This document shows positions 45,955 through 58,700 of a DNA stretch of 64,000 nt, in pieces (the first letter of the stretch is position 1; each line of letters begins with the position of its first letter). Below the pieces are notes generated by a model. It worked only from the letters and a program-made list of their open reading frames with translations. It did not search any database and was not told where the DNA came from. Both the position numbers and the translations under genes were made by a program. Source of the stretch: Vicia villosa. Lineage: Eukaryota > Streptophyta > Magnoliopsida > Fabales > Fabaceae. The stretch covers positions 42,147,462 to 42,211,461 of the forward strand of contig NC_081182.1 in the NCBI RefSeq assembly GCF_029867415.1. Reading direction: 5' to 3'.

Positions 45955-46740
45955 TATACCATATAAAAGTTTTTTGAAATCAAGAGCTTTTGTGAATATA
46001 TCAGTTAATTGAGAAGCATCAAGAGCTTTTGTGAATATATCAGTTAATTGTTTGGCTGTTCAAATATGCTCAAGGATGATGTTCTTATCTTTAATCAGTT
46101 CCTTGACGAGATGATGACAAATATCATTATGTTTGGTTATGTCGTGTTGGACGAGATTTTTAAAGATATTTATTGAACTCAAGTTGTCACAATACAATGT
46201 CATAACATCTTAAGTAACATTATACTCTTTGAGAATTTGTTTCATCCACAACAATTGAGTGTAACTTCTTCCAGCAATAATATACTTTACTTCTACGATT
46301 GAAAGTGACACACAATTTTGCTTTTTGCTGAACCAAGAGATTTAATTGTTCCCAAGAAAGAAACATCCACCAGATGTAATTTTTCTATCTTCAACATTCC
46401 TTACCAAGTAAACATCACAATATACCATCAACAAGGAGTTTGTACCAAAGGAGTACAAAAATCCATAGTCAGATGTTCCACTTTTGTATTAGTTGATACA
46501 TTTGTCTTAAGTAAGATGGATAACCTTAGGATTGACTTTATATTGAACACATACTCCCACATAAAAGATGATGTCAGGGCAACTGGCCGTAAGATACAAG
46601 AGGCTACCAATCATACTCCTATAAAGGCTTTGATCAACAAAGACTCCTTTTTCACCTTTTGTCTTGAATGAGATGGATAATCTTAGTATTGGACAAAATA
46701 ATCAACCATCTTGCTTGACATTGCTCCAAACACAATATCG

Positions 46741-46830
<90 letters not shown>

Positions 46831-48046
46831 TTATCATAAGATTCTCATTGTCCTTCTTCACAAAACAGAGTCTTCTCAATTCCTCCTAGGACATAACTAT
46901 TCATATTGAGAGATTTTTCCACTCTCTCATACCAAGCCTTGGGAGCTTGTTTGAGGAAATATAAAACTGTTTTTTAGTTTGTAGACGTAGTTGGGAAGGC
47001 ATGGTTCATTAAATACCTTGGGTTTCTCAACATAGACTTCCACATTCAAGTACCCCATTGAAGAAGACACTTTTCACATCCATCTGAAGAGTTTAATTTA
47101 AACTAAAGGACACAGGGCAAGCCAAGTAATAAAATGATAGCTTTGAGACGAGAAACGAGAGCAAAGGTATCATAAAAGTCAACCCCTTTGATTTGAGTGT
47201 AGCTTTGAATACAGGACGAACTTTATTTCTAGTAACATATCCATTTTCATCATACTCATTCTTGTAAATCCATTTAGTTCCACTAATATTTGCATATTTA
47301 GGTTTAGGAATAAGCTTCCAAACTTTATTTCTCTTAAAACGAACAAGATTTTCCTGTATTACATTTACTCATAACTCATCACTTAAGGCTTTTTTCGCAT
47401 TCTTGGGTTTAATTTTTAAAATGAAACTCATATTATATATCATCTCGCTGTAATTAACTTGATCTTTTCTCTGTGTAGTGACTTCTTCATCCAAGTTTCC
47501 TATGATGTTATTGATAGAATGATTCTTCTTGACCTTGGATGATGGTTATTTTCTTTCAACAACAATATTCACAACATCATTTGAATCTCCATCCTCTTTA
47601 GCAAACTTCATGTTGTTCTCTACATTGTTTAAATATATTTATTGTTGTTTTGACCGGTGAGATCATGATCTTTATCTTTGTGAATAATCACTTTATGTTA
47701 TCCATCATTAACAAAAACGTTTATAGACTACATCATTGATTATGTACTATTATTAAACACCTGATACGCCATATTGTAAATGGAATAACCTAGAAAAATG
47801 TCATAGTCGTTCTTTGGATTAAATTTCCTTTTTTGTTCATAGTCAGTAAGAATGTATCAAGCACTGCCAAACACATAAAAATATTTAACGACGGGCTTCA
47901 TCCCTCCTTCATATATCATAATGAGTGATAGTGGTACCTGATCGAAGTATTACTCGATTGTGAATATGATAGACAATGTTATTTTCTTGAGTCCAAAAAT
48001 GATATGACAGGTGTTTATCATGGATCATAACTCTCTCCATTTCTTA
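45955..48046 (-). pseudogene. Integrase end, reverse transcriptase and RNase H relic
   Basis: Minus-strand translation in shifting frames gives, from 48046 down: HIHNRVILRSGTTITHYDIW and IFLGYSIYNMAYQVFNN (end of the integrase region); NGFTRMSMMKMDM..EIKF, a decayed W..KNK..E.G...RNK motif; LQMDVKSVFFNGVLE near 47040-47100 (RT); SIVEVKYIIAGRSYTQLLWM and LYCDNLSSINIFKNLVQHD near 46200-46280 (RNase H); and TDIFTKALD near 46000. Numerous stops. Confidence 0.75.
46744..46828. repeat. (TA)n microsatellite, about 42 units
   Basis: Uninterrupted dinucleotide run inside the copia relic, between the RT and RNase H remains. It inflates a Tyr-Ile ORF on the minus strand. Confidence 0.98.
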
Positions 48047-49295
48047 CAAGGTGAAAATTCTAGTAACACACACTCGATGTCAAACTGGATGTTATGACAT
48101 CCAAAATTACGCAGCACAGACAGTAATAACAAAACAACATAAAACAGTAAAGAACACACATATTTGTTTACCCAGTTCGGTTCAAACAACCTACTCTGGG
48201 GGCTACCAAGCCAGAGATGAAGTCCACTATCAGTAGTCTCAATTCAAAGCTAAACTCCCCCATTTACAACTTCTCGCTTAATCACTACCCAATGACCCTT
48301 CTACCTAGGTTCTACCTAGATATGGAATATCTCCATTCCACTCCCCCTCAATCACAGCAATGATTACACATAAATAAACAATTACAGATAGAAGACACAC
48401 TTCAAAAACACACCTTGATCTGCTTAAAAGCTTCAATCAAGAGACACACACTCGTGCTTAAAAGCTTAGAGTGACACAACAAAAACACAAACTAATTCCA
48501 ACGCAATTATCAAAGATAATAGCGTGGATCACACGAGACAGTTACAGAACAGCAGTTCTTCACAATACACAATCTTCTGTCTACGTTCCAAATTAGGATT
48601 GCAGTTCTTTTTATATGCAGTCTTGGGCCTTGGGCTTTTTAAGAAATACATTAGGGTTAACAAATTTAACCTAATTCACACGCCAACTGTCTGTTACACA
48701 ATGTGCTGTCAGTAGGATCTTCTGAACGAAATTTGCAGCACTCAATAAAAAGTTTTCTAAACAGATAAAAGTGATAAATCAGGAAACACAATTAATAAAC
48801 ACTAACAACTCCTGCTGTCACACATGGATGTCATGACATCGATCATGACATTCACTACAAAACCTGTATTAGCTCCACACATATATGCAACATGCAAATA
48901 CACAATCAACCAGGTGTGTTTTACCAATAATGCAGCCAACATGCAAACACCTTCAATCTCCCCCTTTGGCAAAATTTTGGCTAAAACATCCTGTCACACC
49001 ATACCATAGAAAAACTTGCAGCAAATAACTAAAACACAATAACACAAGCTAATACAAACAAACAACATGCATCACCAGTATGCACACAGTGCTCAGACAA
49101 AAACAGACAAACAGCCACAAGAGTAGCACAAGCACAAACAGATCAACACAAAGATAAGTAAATAGAATTGTTGATCACACACAACCACCATTATTGTTGT
49201 TTTGGGGTGACACATAATACTTCTCCCCCTGTTTGGCCACAAATGTTGCCAAAACCAACAGAAGTGTCTTCTCCACCTGTATTTTTTTGTTGACT

Positions 49296-49553
49296 CTATA
49301 GTTTTTCAAGGATGCAGAGTCCCAACCTGCTTCGCAAGTTCTCAAACTGTGTAGCCTCAAGAGCTTTTGTGAAGATGTAATTGATTTTGTTAGAAGCATT
49401 CTCGTCACTCTTGTTAGAATCATCTTCAATATGCATCATATGTACCATTCGCATACTTGTATCATTCAGAGTTCTTTCAGGGTTACCCCCTTCTGAGTGA
49501 GTGTGTGGGTAAGGTATTATTTCAAGAGAGATGAACCGAGATTGTTGAGGCAT
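49296..49553 (-). pseudogene. RNase H carboxy-terminal fragment of the nested element
   Basis: IFTKALEATQFENLRSRLGL at about 49385-49320 is the familiar end of copia RNase H (ADIFTKAL...). The stretch before it is acidic linker with no catalytic motifs. Only the tail of pol has survived, next to the 3' end of the element. Confidence 0.7.
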
Positions 49554-50065
49554 CTCAACATTGTGAGTTAGCTCTAAACCTGTTTATGAGGTAAAATTGC
49601 ACTCTGTGATCATACTAGGGCTATTGTGGTGGGATGTCATCTGATAGTTCTCCTGGATATCTAGCTTGTTGGTAATATCTGGATCAGTAGTTGACTTTTG
49701 TACGAGGTTTTATTTGTCCTCCACCTTGTTTTTGATGTAGTAAGGCATAGTTACGACATTTCACTCTATATTCTGGTGAGATACACCAAGGTATGTCCAG
49801 CTTGATTTAAACCAGTTCAGCAGATTAGTAGAAATCATACCTGTCATCAGCTTAGCATCTTCAGCTGTGATTACAAGTATCCTGCTCTCCTTGCTTACTT
49901 GATCTTTCAAGTGTGACTGTGAGTCTAGAGCTCTTTCCATCCAGAATCTTGAGACTTGGTCTATCTCTAGAATCTTCTTTCTCAGGGAATCCTGACTGTT
50001 CGTGGATACCTTCCTTGGGACAGTATTTGGAGCAGTGATATCCTTTTGAATGATTCTTTGAATAT

Positions 50066-51718
50066 TTATTGAAGAAAAAGTTCATCAATCCCATATGCTT
50101 TGTTCGTCTCAATTTGCACAATTGAGCTCTCAGCCAATTTTGATGTTAAGACATCTGTATTAACATTGACCTGATCTGCTGAGTGAGTCAACTCACTTCC
50201 TTCTACAATATCCTTTATGACTGTTTTGTTCTTGTTTGTAGCTGAGAAACCTACATCCTTTTTGTGATGTTTGTTTCGCATGGATTTCCTTTTTCTGGAG
50301 TTTCCTGCTTTCTTTACATCCTTCTCTTCAGGTATGTGATGGCTTGAGTGATTAGCTTTCACCCATGGCTTTTGTTGCGATGGCTTCTCTTTAGTCAGGT
50401 TTTCCTGATGAGGTGTACTTCTATAGGAAGATTCCTGAGTCTCAGGGCAAGTGAACCTCAGGTGACCTAACTTACCACATTGATAACACCTTTTGGCTGA
50501 GATAGAAGTGTGTTGAGCCTCTTGTTCTGCCTTCTTTCCCCTTTTTGTGTCTTGCACCTCTCCTTCTAGATCAACAATGTTCATCATGAGTTTTATTCTT
50601 TCTTCTTGTAACAGTGCATAAGCATTTTCATACATTGTCAATCTCTTGCTCAATTCTCCATTTAGTACACACATCTTAGAATATCCAGTAGCTAGTTCTT
50701 CGCTGGTGAGTTCTTCAATGAAGATCTCATCATCAAACTCATCCATTTCTTTTATCAGGACTCTTGTTCTCGGAGTAGGAGCTTCCGATTTGATGGTCCT
50801 TTCTTGATCTTTTTCTTCATTGATCCTTTTGGTCATGGGATAAGTAGTTAGAGACTTGGAATTTTTTGGCTCCCATAGATAACAATTATTTTCAGATCTG
50901 ACTCCTTTCATGACTTCTTCATTTTCTTTGTTGGTAACAACGCACTCTTCTTTAGTGAATCTGACATACATTCCTTCATCACACAGTTGGCTGATGCTTA
51001 TAAGGTTTGTGGCCAGTCCTTGCACAAGTAGAACATTATGTAAGTTAGGAACACCCTGACCTTGTATCATGCCAACACCTTTGATTTCTCTTACATCTCC
51101 ATCACCAAGAGTCACATAGTTGGATCCCTCAGGTTTGAGGTTTACTAGTGAGTTCGTACTACCAGTCATATGGTTTGAGCAACCACTATCAAGGTACCAA
51201 TCTTCTTTGGTGGGCATTCTTAGAGCGGTGTGTGCTATTAGAGCAACATTCTTAGCTATCCCAGATTGCTTCCTGTTACAAGTATCATGATCAAGTTTGA
51301 CTTGTTGAGTTTGGTCTGGATATCCAAATAGTCTGAAACAAAATGGTTTTATGTGACCAAATCTTCCACAGTGATGACACCTCCATTTTTGGAACCTTTT
51401 CTTTGAGTGCCTCCTTTTTATGTTTCCTTGATGTTGTGACATTTGGATTGACATCTGGTTAGTCACACACGTCTTGGATTCTATCCTCCTGAGTCTAGAG
51501 ATTAATTCCTCTTTAGCCACAAATCCTACTCCAGACATGTCTCCTGATCTTTGTCCAGATTCCAGAGTTTCTTCTAGAGTATCAGATCCATTGTTCAGCA
51601 TTTTGAATGACTTGGTCATTTGATCAAGTTTGTGGTTCAACATGCTTACTTCACTACTGAGGGAGTCTATGGTTGCAAGATGTTTAATCGTCTCAGTTTC
51701 TAGTTCTCTGATGCCAAT
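50066..51718 (-). CDS. Rearranged gag-protease ORF of the nested element
   Basis: The open frame extends upstream into the LTR (to 51856) but that part is not plausible coding, and a usable Met is near 51640 (MLNHKLDQMTKSFKML). In order: a coiled segment; a basic stretch with knuckle CHHCGRFGHIKPFC (about 51370); protease DWYLDSGCSNHMTG (about 51185), then NVLLVQGLATNLISISQL; then acidic and coiled gag-type sequence (EMDEFDDEIFIEELTSEELA, TMYENAYALLQEERIKLMM); a second knuckle CYQCGKLGHLRFTC (about 50490); and a Lys/His-rich tail (RKRKSMRNKHHKKDVG). Gag's amino-terminal capsid domain is missing. Gag-type sequence after protease is out of the usual order. Confidence 0.72.
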   Translation of the reverse strand: MGIRELETETIKHLATIDSLSSEVSMLNHKLDQMTKSFKMLNNGSDTLEETLESGQRSGDMSGVGFVAKEELISRLRRIESKTCVTNQMSIQMSQHQGNIKRRHSKKRFQKWRCHHCGRFGHIKPFCFRLFGYPDQTQQVKLDHDTCNRKQSGIAKNVALIAHTALRMPTKEDWYLDSGCSNHMTGSTNSLVNLKPEGSNYVTLGDGDVREIKGVGMIQGQGVPNLHNVLLVQGLATNLISISQLCDEGMYVRFTKEECVVTNKENEEVMKGVRSENNCYLWEPKNSKSLTTYPMTKRINEEKDQERTIKSEAPTPRTRVLIKEMDEFDDEIFIEELTSEELATGYSKMCVLNGELSKRLTMYENAYALLQEERIKLMMNIVDLEGEVQDTKRGKKAEQEAQHTSISAKRCYQCGKLGHLRFTCPETQESSYRSTPHQENLTKEKPSQQKPWVKANHSSHHIPEEKDVKKAGNSRKRKSMRNKHHKKDVGFSATNKNKTVIKDIVEGSELTHSADQVNVNTDVLTSKLAESSIVQIETNKAYGIDELFLQ

Positions 51719-52630
51719 TGAAAACTCTAGTAACACACGCTCGATGTCAAACTGGATGTAATGACATCCACAATTACGCAGCACAGACAGTAATAACAAA
51801 ACAACATAAAACAATAAAGAACACACAAATTTGTTTACCCAGTTTGGTTCAAACAACCTACTCTGGGGGCTACCAAGTCAGGGATGAAGTCCACTATCAG
51901 TAGTATCAATTCAAAGCTAAACTCCTCCGTTTACAACTTCTCACTTAATCACTACCCAATGACCCTTCTACCTAGGTTCTACCTAGATATGGAATATCTC
52001 CATTCCACTCCCCCTCAATCACAGCAGTGATTACACATAAACAATAAACAATTACAGATAAAAGACACACTTCAAAAACACACCTTGATCTGCTTAAAAG
52101 CTTCAATCAAGAGACACACACTCGTGTTTAAAAGCTTAGAGTGACACAACAAAAACACAAACTAATTCCAACGCAATCATCAAAGATAATAGCGTGGATC
52201 ACACGAGACAGTTACAGAACAACAGTTCTTCACAATACACAATCTTCTGTCTGCGTTCCAAATTAGGATTGCAGTTCTTTTTATATGCAGTCTTGGGCCT
52301 TGGGCTTTTTAAGAAACACATTAGGGTTAACAGAGTTAACCTAATTCACACGCCAACTGTTTGTTACACAATGTGCTGTCAGTAGGATCTTCTGAACGAA
52401 ATTTGCAGCACTCAATAAAAAGTTTCCTAAACAGATAAAAGTGATAAATCAGGAAACATAATTAATAAACACTAACAGCTCCTGCTGTCACACATGGATG
52501 TCATGACATCGATCATGACATTCACTACAAAACCTGTATTAGCTCCACACATATATGCAACCTGCATATACACAATCAACCAGGTATGTTTTACCAATAA
52601 TGCAGCCAACATGCAAACACCTTCACAAGG

Positions 52631-55060
52631 TATGGTTCTTCCATTTGATAATCTCGTAATCCTTTCAACATTACATAAAGAAGAAAAGCTAGAGTTTTTA
52701 AATTCTCTGTGAATAATCATACCAATTCCTTCTCCTTTTTCACGTTGCAAACAAAGACAAAGAGTTTCAAAAATAGCAAAGGTGTATGAACTCTCATATG
52801 AATAAACTCAACCCAAGTGTATTTAGAGTAGTCTTCAACAAAAACAAAAACATATATCTTCCCTTCAAGACTCTCAACTTACATGAGTCCTATGAAATCC
52901 ATAAGTAGTAATTCAAGAACACAAAGAATAGTAAGAAATTGAACCTTCTTGTGAGACATTTTGGCTTGCTTTTCAACCTGCCAGCCTCCATAGGTTCTAC
53001 CTTCTTCAATCTTGAGATTAAGTATACCAACAATAGCCTTTTCAGTAGTAATCTTCCTCATACTTCTAAGATTCATGTGCATAAGCTTCTTTGGCCAAAA
53101 CTTAGTTTCTTTAACTATAGAGATTATACATGATTGGGGTTGAATCCCATTAGAGGATAACGGCATATAGTAGTTGCTAGTGGATATAAACCCTTCATGA
53201 GTTAAGTGTGTTGTTTGTTTGTAACATTGCATTCTTTGAGAGTAAAATTGACACTTAATTCTTGATCACATAGTTGGATAATACTGATGAGGTTAACTTT
53301 AATATCATCAACCAATAACACATCATTAAGATAAGGAAGACCAAAAATGTTCAACTAACCATTTCCCTCAATTTTTCCTCTAGCATCATCACCAAAAGTA
53401 ACATAGTTGTTGGAATACAATTTGATGTTTTTCAGATAGTTTCTTTCATTAGTCATGTGTGTATAACTACCATTATCGAAGTACGGTCTTCTCTAGATGA
53501 AATGTTGACTTGATTCTTAGGCATCACACTCTTGAGGACGGGGGTGAGACTTCATACTCCACTTTGTATGAAAAATTTTCTCGTACAATTTATAGCAGAA
53601 AGGTTGAATGTGACCATGACGACTACAATAATGACGTACCCAGGGACATTAGTATGTTGGTAGTCATGTGCGGTAGATTGTTGCGACATTATACGAGACA
53701 TCTTGGTTTCCACTTTACATGTAGAAGGAACAAATATAATCTTTGGGGTGGATGATCTGCCAGTATATTCAAGTCCCATCATTTTCTTTGCAGGTTTGCC
53801 AACACTTAAAATAACACTAAGATTATCAACTCTAGAATTCATCATGAGCACAAATTTAGTCATTCCTTCAAGTTCAAAATTGAGACGCCCAACTTCTTGT
53901 TTTAACTCCACAATAGTGAACATGAATCTGATTTTGTTTTAAAGAAGCGTTTTAATTATTTCCTTCTCATTTTCAATAACTTGGGATTCTTCAATCCGCT
54001 TCAAATAAAGAGTTTTATAAGATTCAGCAAGGGCATCATCAGATAGCTCATCTTCATCACTTATATTTTCATTATAGTTAGGAAATACATTAGCACTAGG
54101 TAACTTGGTATTAAAAATCTCTTTGACGCATGTAGTAAATGCTACAACACTACTTGTTTGATTGAATTCACTTCCTTCATCAGACTTAACGTCCGAAAAA
54201 GTGGCCCTGTAGCCTTTTCCTTTTTTTCTCAGAAAATTAGGTCATTGTGCTTGGATATGCCCAAATCCTTCACATTCATGACATTGGATTCCTTTTGATA
54301 TGTTAAGATAGCTAGAGTTTTGTCTTTCCTTATCTTTTCCTCGATGTTGAAAGTTGTCATGTTTTAGATTCTGTTGTTGATTGTGTTTAACCTGTGTAGA
54401 GACATTATTGTTTTCAGATTTTTTATGAAGTCTTCTCATAACCTTGATAAAATTCTTAACAAGCATGACAGTAGATTCAATAATACTTTCATCAATGGCA
54501 TTGGATATCTGGTCTCCACAATTAATAATATTGACTTTAAACACTACTTCTTTACTCTTCTCAAATTTGTCATCAAAAGTGAACAAGGAGCCAAATAATT
54601 CAACTACTCTTCTCAAATTTGTCATCAAAAGTGAACAAGGAGCCAAATAATTCAACGTTCATTGTGGAGATATTGTGTTTCCTCAATAGCAATAACCTTC
54701 ATATCAAACCTCTACGGAGATATTTTGTGTTTCCTCAATAGCAATAACCTTCATATCAAACCTCTAAGATAGAAATATCATAGTCTTTTTCACAAACTTC
54801 TCTTTTGACACCTTTTCACCAAAAGCAAATGAATTATTGGCAATGTTACGTGACAAACATTGAAGTCAGCAATAATTTCCTCCTCAAGCATTTTCAAATT
54901 TTCATGAGGAATCGAAGTCTTGACTTCCAAACTTTGGTGTGCATTATTAATTTCACTCAAATATATGATGGCAGTCTATAGATGATAGATGGATGATTTA
55001 GTAATCTTAATCATCATTGTGATAAATAATTCTACCAAACACAAGTAGAAGTAATTGTAA
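52631..55060 (-). pseudogene. Gag, protease and integrase relic of the host copia element
   Basis: Minus-strand pieces from right to left: gag with EVKTSIPHENLKMLEEEIIA near 54900; knuckle CHECEGFGHIQAQ at about 54280; acidic linker ISDEDELSDDALAESYKTLY near 54040; coiled LKQEVGRLNFELEGMTKF at about 53900; knuckle HYCSRHGHIQPFC near 53600; protease region DNGSYTHMTNERNYLK at about 53480-53430, where the catalytic DSG is changed to DNG; VEDYSKYTWVEF, an integrase core motif, near 52820. Stops and frame changes throughout. The nested element sits just after REFKNSSFSSLCN. Confidence 0.75.
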
Positions 55061-55617
55061 CTATATTTCTTCACTTATTTAGTTCTATTTTTAAGGTGAC
55101 AGTTAACTATATTCCAGGGATGAAGAGCCATAATAGGCCATTTGAAACCTCGTAATAAATGAGTTGCAGGAAAGTTCCCTTGCACACACACCATCCACTA
55201 TGCGGGGTGGGGTGATGAGCAGGAGGATCAAACCTAGTTTCCACTGCCTGGGCAACCAAAAGAAACCAAAACAAATTTGGGAGCTTTATCACAATCGATT
55301 TGTTTGTAGCAAATAAGTATTGGAAGATAACGCCAAAGATCCGGTTTTTCGAGTTTTTTCCAGTTCTGTGATGGCCAAGTCTTCCAAACTGGCCAGAGAT
55401 CCGGCCTCCAGTCTGGTTCTGATTACCTTCCAAGTGTAAAAAATCAGTTTAAGTTTAGTATGTGTGGCAATGTCAAATTACAACAAATTGGGATTCAAGT
55501 GCGGAGATAGGACAACTGACTGAAACTAGTCACCACTAAACAGTTGCATACCACTAGACCAAGATGGTCTAGCTTTTGGACAGAACAACGTCACCTCTAG
55601 CTCAACCTGCCGAACTT
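55061..55617. other. Spacer, unassigned repeat-like sequence
   Basis: Contains GCGGGGTGGGGTGATGAGC and ACTAGACCAAGATGGTCT, phrases common in plant repeats, but no coding block that I can place. ALBA copy 2 homology to copy 1 begins around 55600. Confidence 0.4.
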
Positions 55618-55768
55618 ACAAGGGAAAAGAATACAAAAACAAAACTGCAGGAACATGGCTGAAACACTGACCCCTTCAAATAATACAAAATAAAACTCTA
55701 ACAAATAACTAAGCAGAGAGGCAACCCTCTTCTAACAGATCATATACATGACAACCAACGCCCAGTGA

Positions 55769-58700
55769 TCAAGCAGCTGCTCCACCGCCTGCTTCAAAAT
55801 CACGTCCACGGCCTCTTCCCCTTCCACGCCCTCGGCCTGCAAATCGTAAAAAATTTAGTATAACGTCCACTTACGTTTTGGAAGAAAATGCAAAAAAGAA
55901 CTAATCAAACAATAGGCATACAGCAGCACAAGAAGTGCTTGTAAATTTTACTACAACAAGTCAACAACCACTGAAGTAACCAGTAGGTCAACAACTTTAA
56001 AATGCCTATACAGGTAGGAAATACAAGGGATAAAGGAAACTAAAAGATACAATAAAGAAAACAATTGGTGAATTCAATAGGAATAACCATGTAATGCAAA
56101 TAGTACACAGCAAAATACATGTCTGGACTAAAATAAAGAACTTATTCATATCCAGAACCTGAATTTGGTGGAATCGCATGCTTACCCCGTGGCGCAGGTG
56201 GTGCATCGTATTCACCATTGTCGTAGTGTCCAACCGGCTGGGAGCCATAGCCTCGTCCTCGCCCACGGAAAGCACGACCCCATGCACGGCCACGTCCTCT
56301 ACCACCATAGCCACGTCCACCATCCCAACCATCACCATATTCCATACCCCCGTTGTACATTCCTATAAAGAATAAATTGTGTAGAAATAAGAAGACTCAG
56401 TTTTACAGGAAACCATAAAAGGGTTCAAAAAGGAATTTTTGATCATTCTATATGATTCATACTGCATCCAATTGCAGTTAAATAAGCGAAACAGAGTACT
56501 CAGCAATACCTCTACCTCTTCCCCTGCCCCTTCCACGCCCCCTTCCCCTTCCTCGCATCCTTGGCGAGCCTTCTGTAACAAAAATATTGTAAGCAATTAA
56601 ACATGCCATAATGATCATAACCATTCACTCTTGAAATATCAAAGAAAAAACTATACACTCACCTCCTTCCTCTTCGTATTCATTTAAAGGTTTGACTTGA
56701 TCCGCTGGGAGAGGGGGTTGATATCTGTAGGAGGAAAAACAACTTAGATCATGCCAACAGAGAATACGGTAAAAAAGAAGAAGACTTATCAGACATAGTG
56801 GGAAAGACAACCAGACTGCGACTTGCGTAAATCATGACTGAATCCTAATACTTGCAGAGTTGTATATTTAATTCTTTTTAGGAATGCATCCATTAGTGGG
56901 AGTCAACATTTAGAAAAGCAAAAAAATAACACCACAAACTGATACCATTCCATCAGTCTACATCAAACTAAGGTAACAATAAATACAGCAGCCCAAAAGG
57001 CATAGTTACATAGTATTTACCACACTCCTTTGAAGTTAAGGGTCTAACAAGTTCTTCCTCCTTAACAAAGTATTTGAAAAATCATGTACAAATTAAAAGT
57101 CAAATGCCAAAGGTGTCAAGTAAATTTATATGAACTTATTACAGACCCTCTTTGTTTCTAAAATTACACATACAACAACACTTGGTTAAGCATTTAACGA
57201 GACAAAGGGAACATTTTAGGATAAAATGTAAAACAGTACTTGGTTTAGTTTTCTAGACACTGAGAGTTATATTCACGTGTACTTCAGTAAAACACTAGTC
57301 CTTTCTCATTTTGGATTCAGTTCAGCAAGCTATCTAAAGCTTGTGACGATAAAATAGTAAAAATTATTCTTAACATCTATATCATGAAAGCAACATATAG
57401 TAACACATACTACAAAAACAGAGTGACGCTGTGGAAGCTACTGTATATTTAGCACTTTACAGTGATCCGGAAACTTACAGAAGCACAGTAGCAAGGGGAA
57501 AATGCTTACAAGACTATATATGTACTGATTATAAAAACAAATAAACTCTGTCCAAGTGATTTAACAAAAGAGGACGGATAAACACTTATTAATGAGTCCA
57601 ATTTGCCAATATCATAAAGTTTTGTAGTTTATGAAACAAACTAACTAGTCCAATCTTAACTAGTGATCAAGTAGTTTGCTTCAAAAATAACTAAGCACGT
57701 CAAATGATTAAGTATTGAACACAATTTAGAGATACATATGTCATACAATATCATGAAAGTTCATACCCTGTGGAGGATGTATCCAGCTCTTTCTTTGACA
57801 AAGTAATTGTGATCATTGAAACGTGACGAGTGGTTTCCAAACTGAGCAAGTAAAACACAATAATAAAAAATCACACACATGCATACATAGATTGTTTAAT
57901 AGGGTAGCATAGAGAAAACAATAAGACATACGGAAGAAGGCCTTCTTCTAGTGGTTCCCATGTGTCGGTTATATCAGTTGATCCAATTTGAGTGTTCTGG
58001 TGCAGACCAACAATCCTTCTCTGAAACAAGTAGAAAGAACAGTCAAAATATTATGATAACCAAAAATGCCAACCAATGTAGTGCATATAGAGATATCGAG
58101 TCTCCAACCTTTATTAGCTCGGTAATCATTACAGTTTTATTTATTGCACGTCCCATTGCTTTAAGAACAATTTCATCAGATCCTTTCTCCTAAAGAAAAC
58201 AAATGTAGAGCAATATTAAAAGTCAGACAAAACTTGTTTAACAGATGAGTTGCTTTTTGAAGAAAAATTTGTTCCTGTAAATGTGTCATTTTCAAAATTC
58301 AGCACAAAATTAAATATTGTTTTGTCAACTATACCCTTAACTAATTGAATAGAGAGAAATGAGTGGAATGACCAAAAAAATAGTTTAGGGTATTATCGAA
58401 AAGAGAAATAGTTATATTAAAAGTAACAAAACTGATTGATTTTCTTGATGTGTAAATAACCATAAAACAACAATTAAAAAGGAGCAGAGAGACAGATTGC
58501 CTTGTTTGTAATTGGCAATGTCTAGCTCCAACTGAAAACGTTTGGCCGCGTTGTCTAGGTTATAGATACGCTTCAAGTAGTTCCACATTTCTTGGGCAGT
58601 GGAAAAAGATCGCAAATTATTAATCATGTGAGGATCAATAGTACCGAGAATCCAAGTGATAATCTGAGCATCTTCTATTTCCCATGCATCTAAGTCAGTT

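Larger units (their letters stand above)
48052..52625 (-). mobile_element. Nested non-autonomous copia element (4,574 bp)
   Basis: Two LTRs, 48052-48955 (904 bp) and 51719-52625 (907 bp), have TG...CA ends and are flanked by the perfect 5-bp target duplication CAAGG (48047-48051, 52626-52630). On the minus strand the primer site TTGGCATCAGAG follows the 5' LTR at 51717-51706. AAAGGGGGAGAT precedes the 3' LTR at about 48956. Inside are gag pieces, protease and a short RNase H tail. Integrase and reverse transcriptase are absent. The LTRs differ at a few percent of positions by eye, so this element is younger than its host but not recent. Confidence 0.92.
45955..55060 (-). mobile_element. Decayed minus-strand Ty1/copia element, host of a nested insertion
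   Basis: Read right to left, gag starts near 55060, then protease and integrase to 52631. The integrase is broken by the nested element at 52625-48052, then integrase end, RT and RNase H follow to 45955. No LTRs were recognised at either end. Many frameshifts and stops show it is old. Two gag knuckles flank an acidic linker (about 54260 and 53600), the expected order for this lineage. Confidence 0.75.

Noticed and set aside
48051..48715. ORFs repeated at 48051-49009 and 51718-52712
   Set aside because: They lie inside the two LTRs of the nested element and are not genes.
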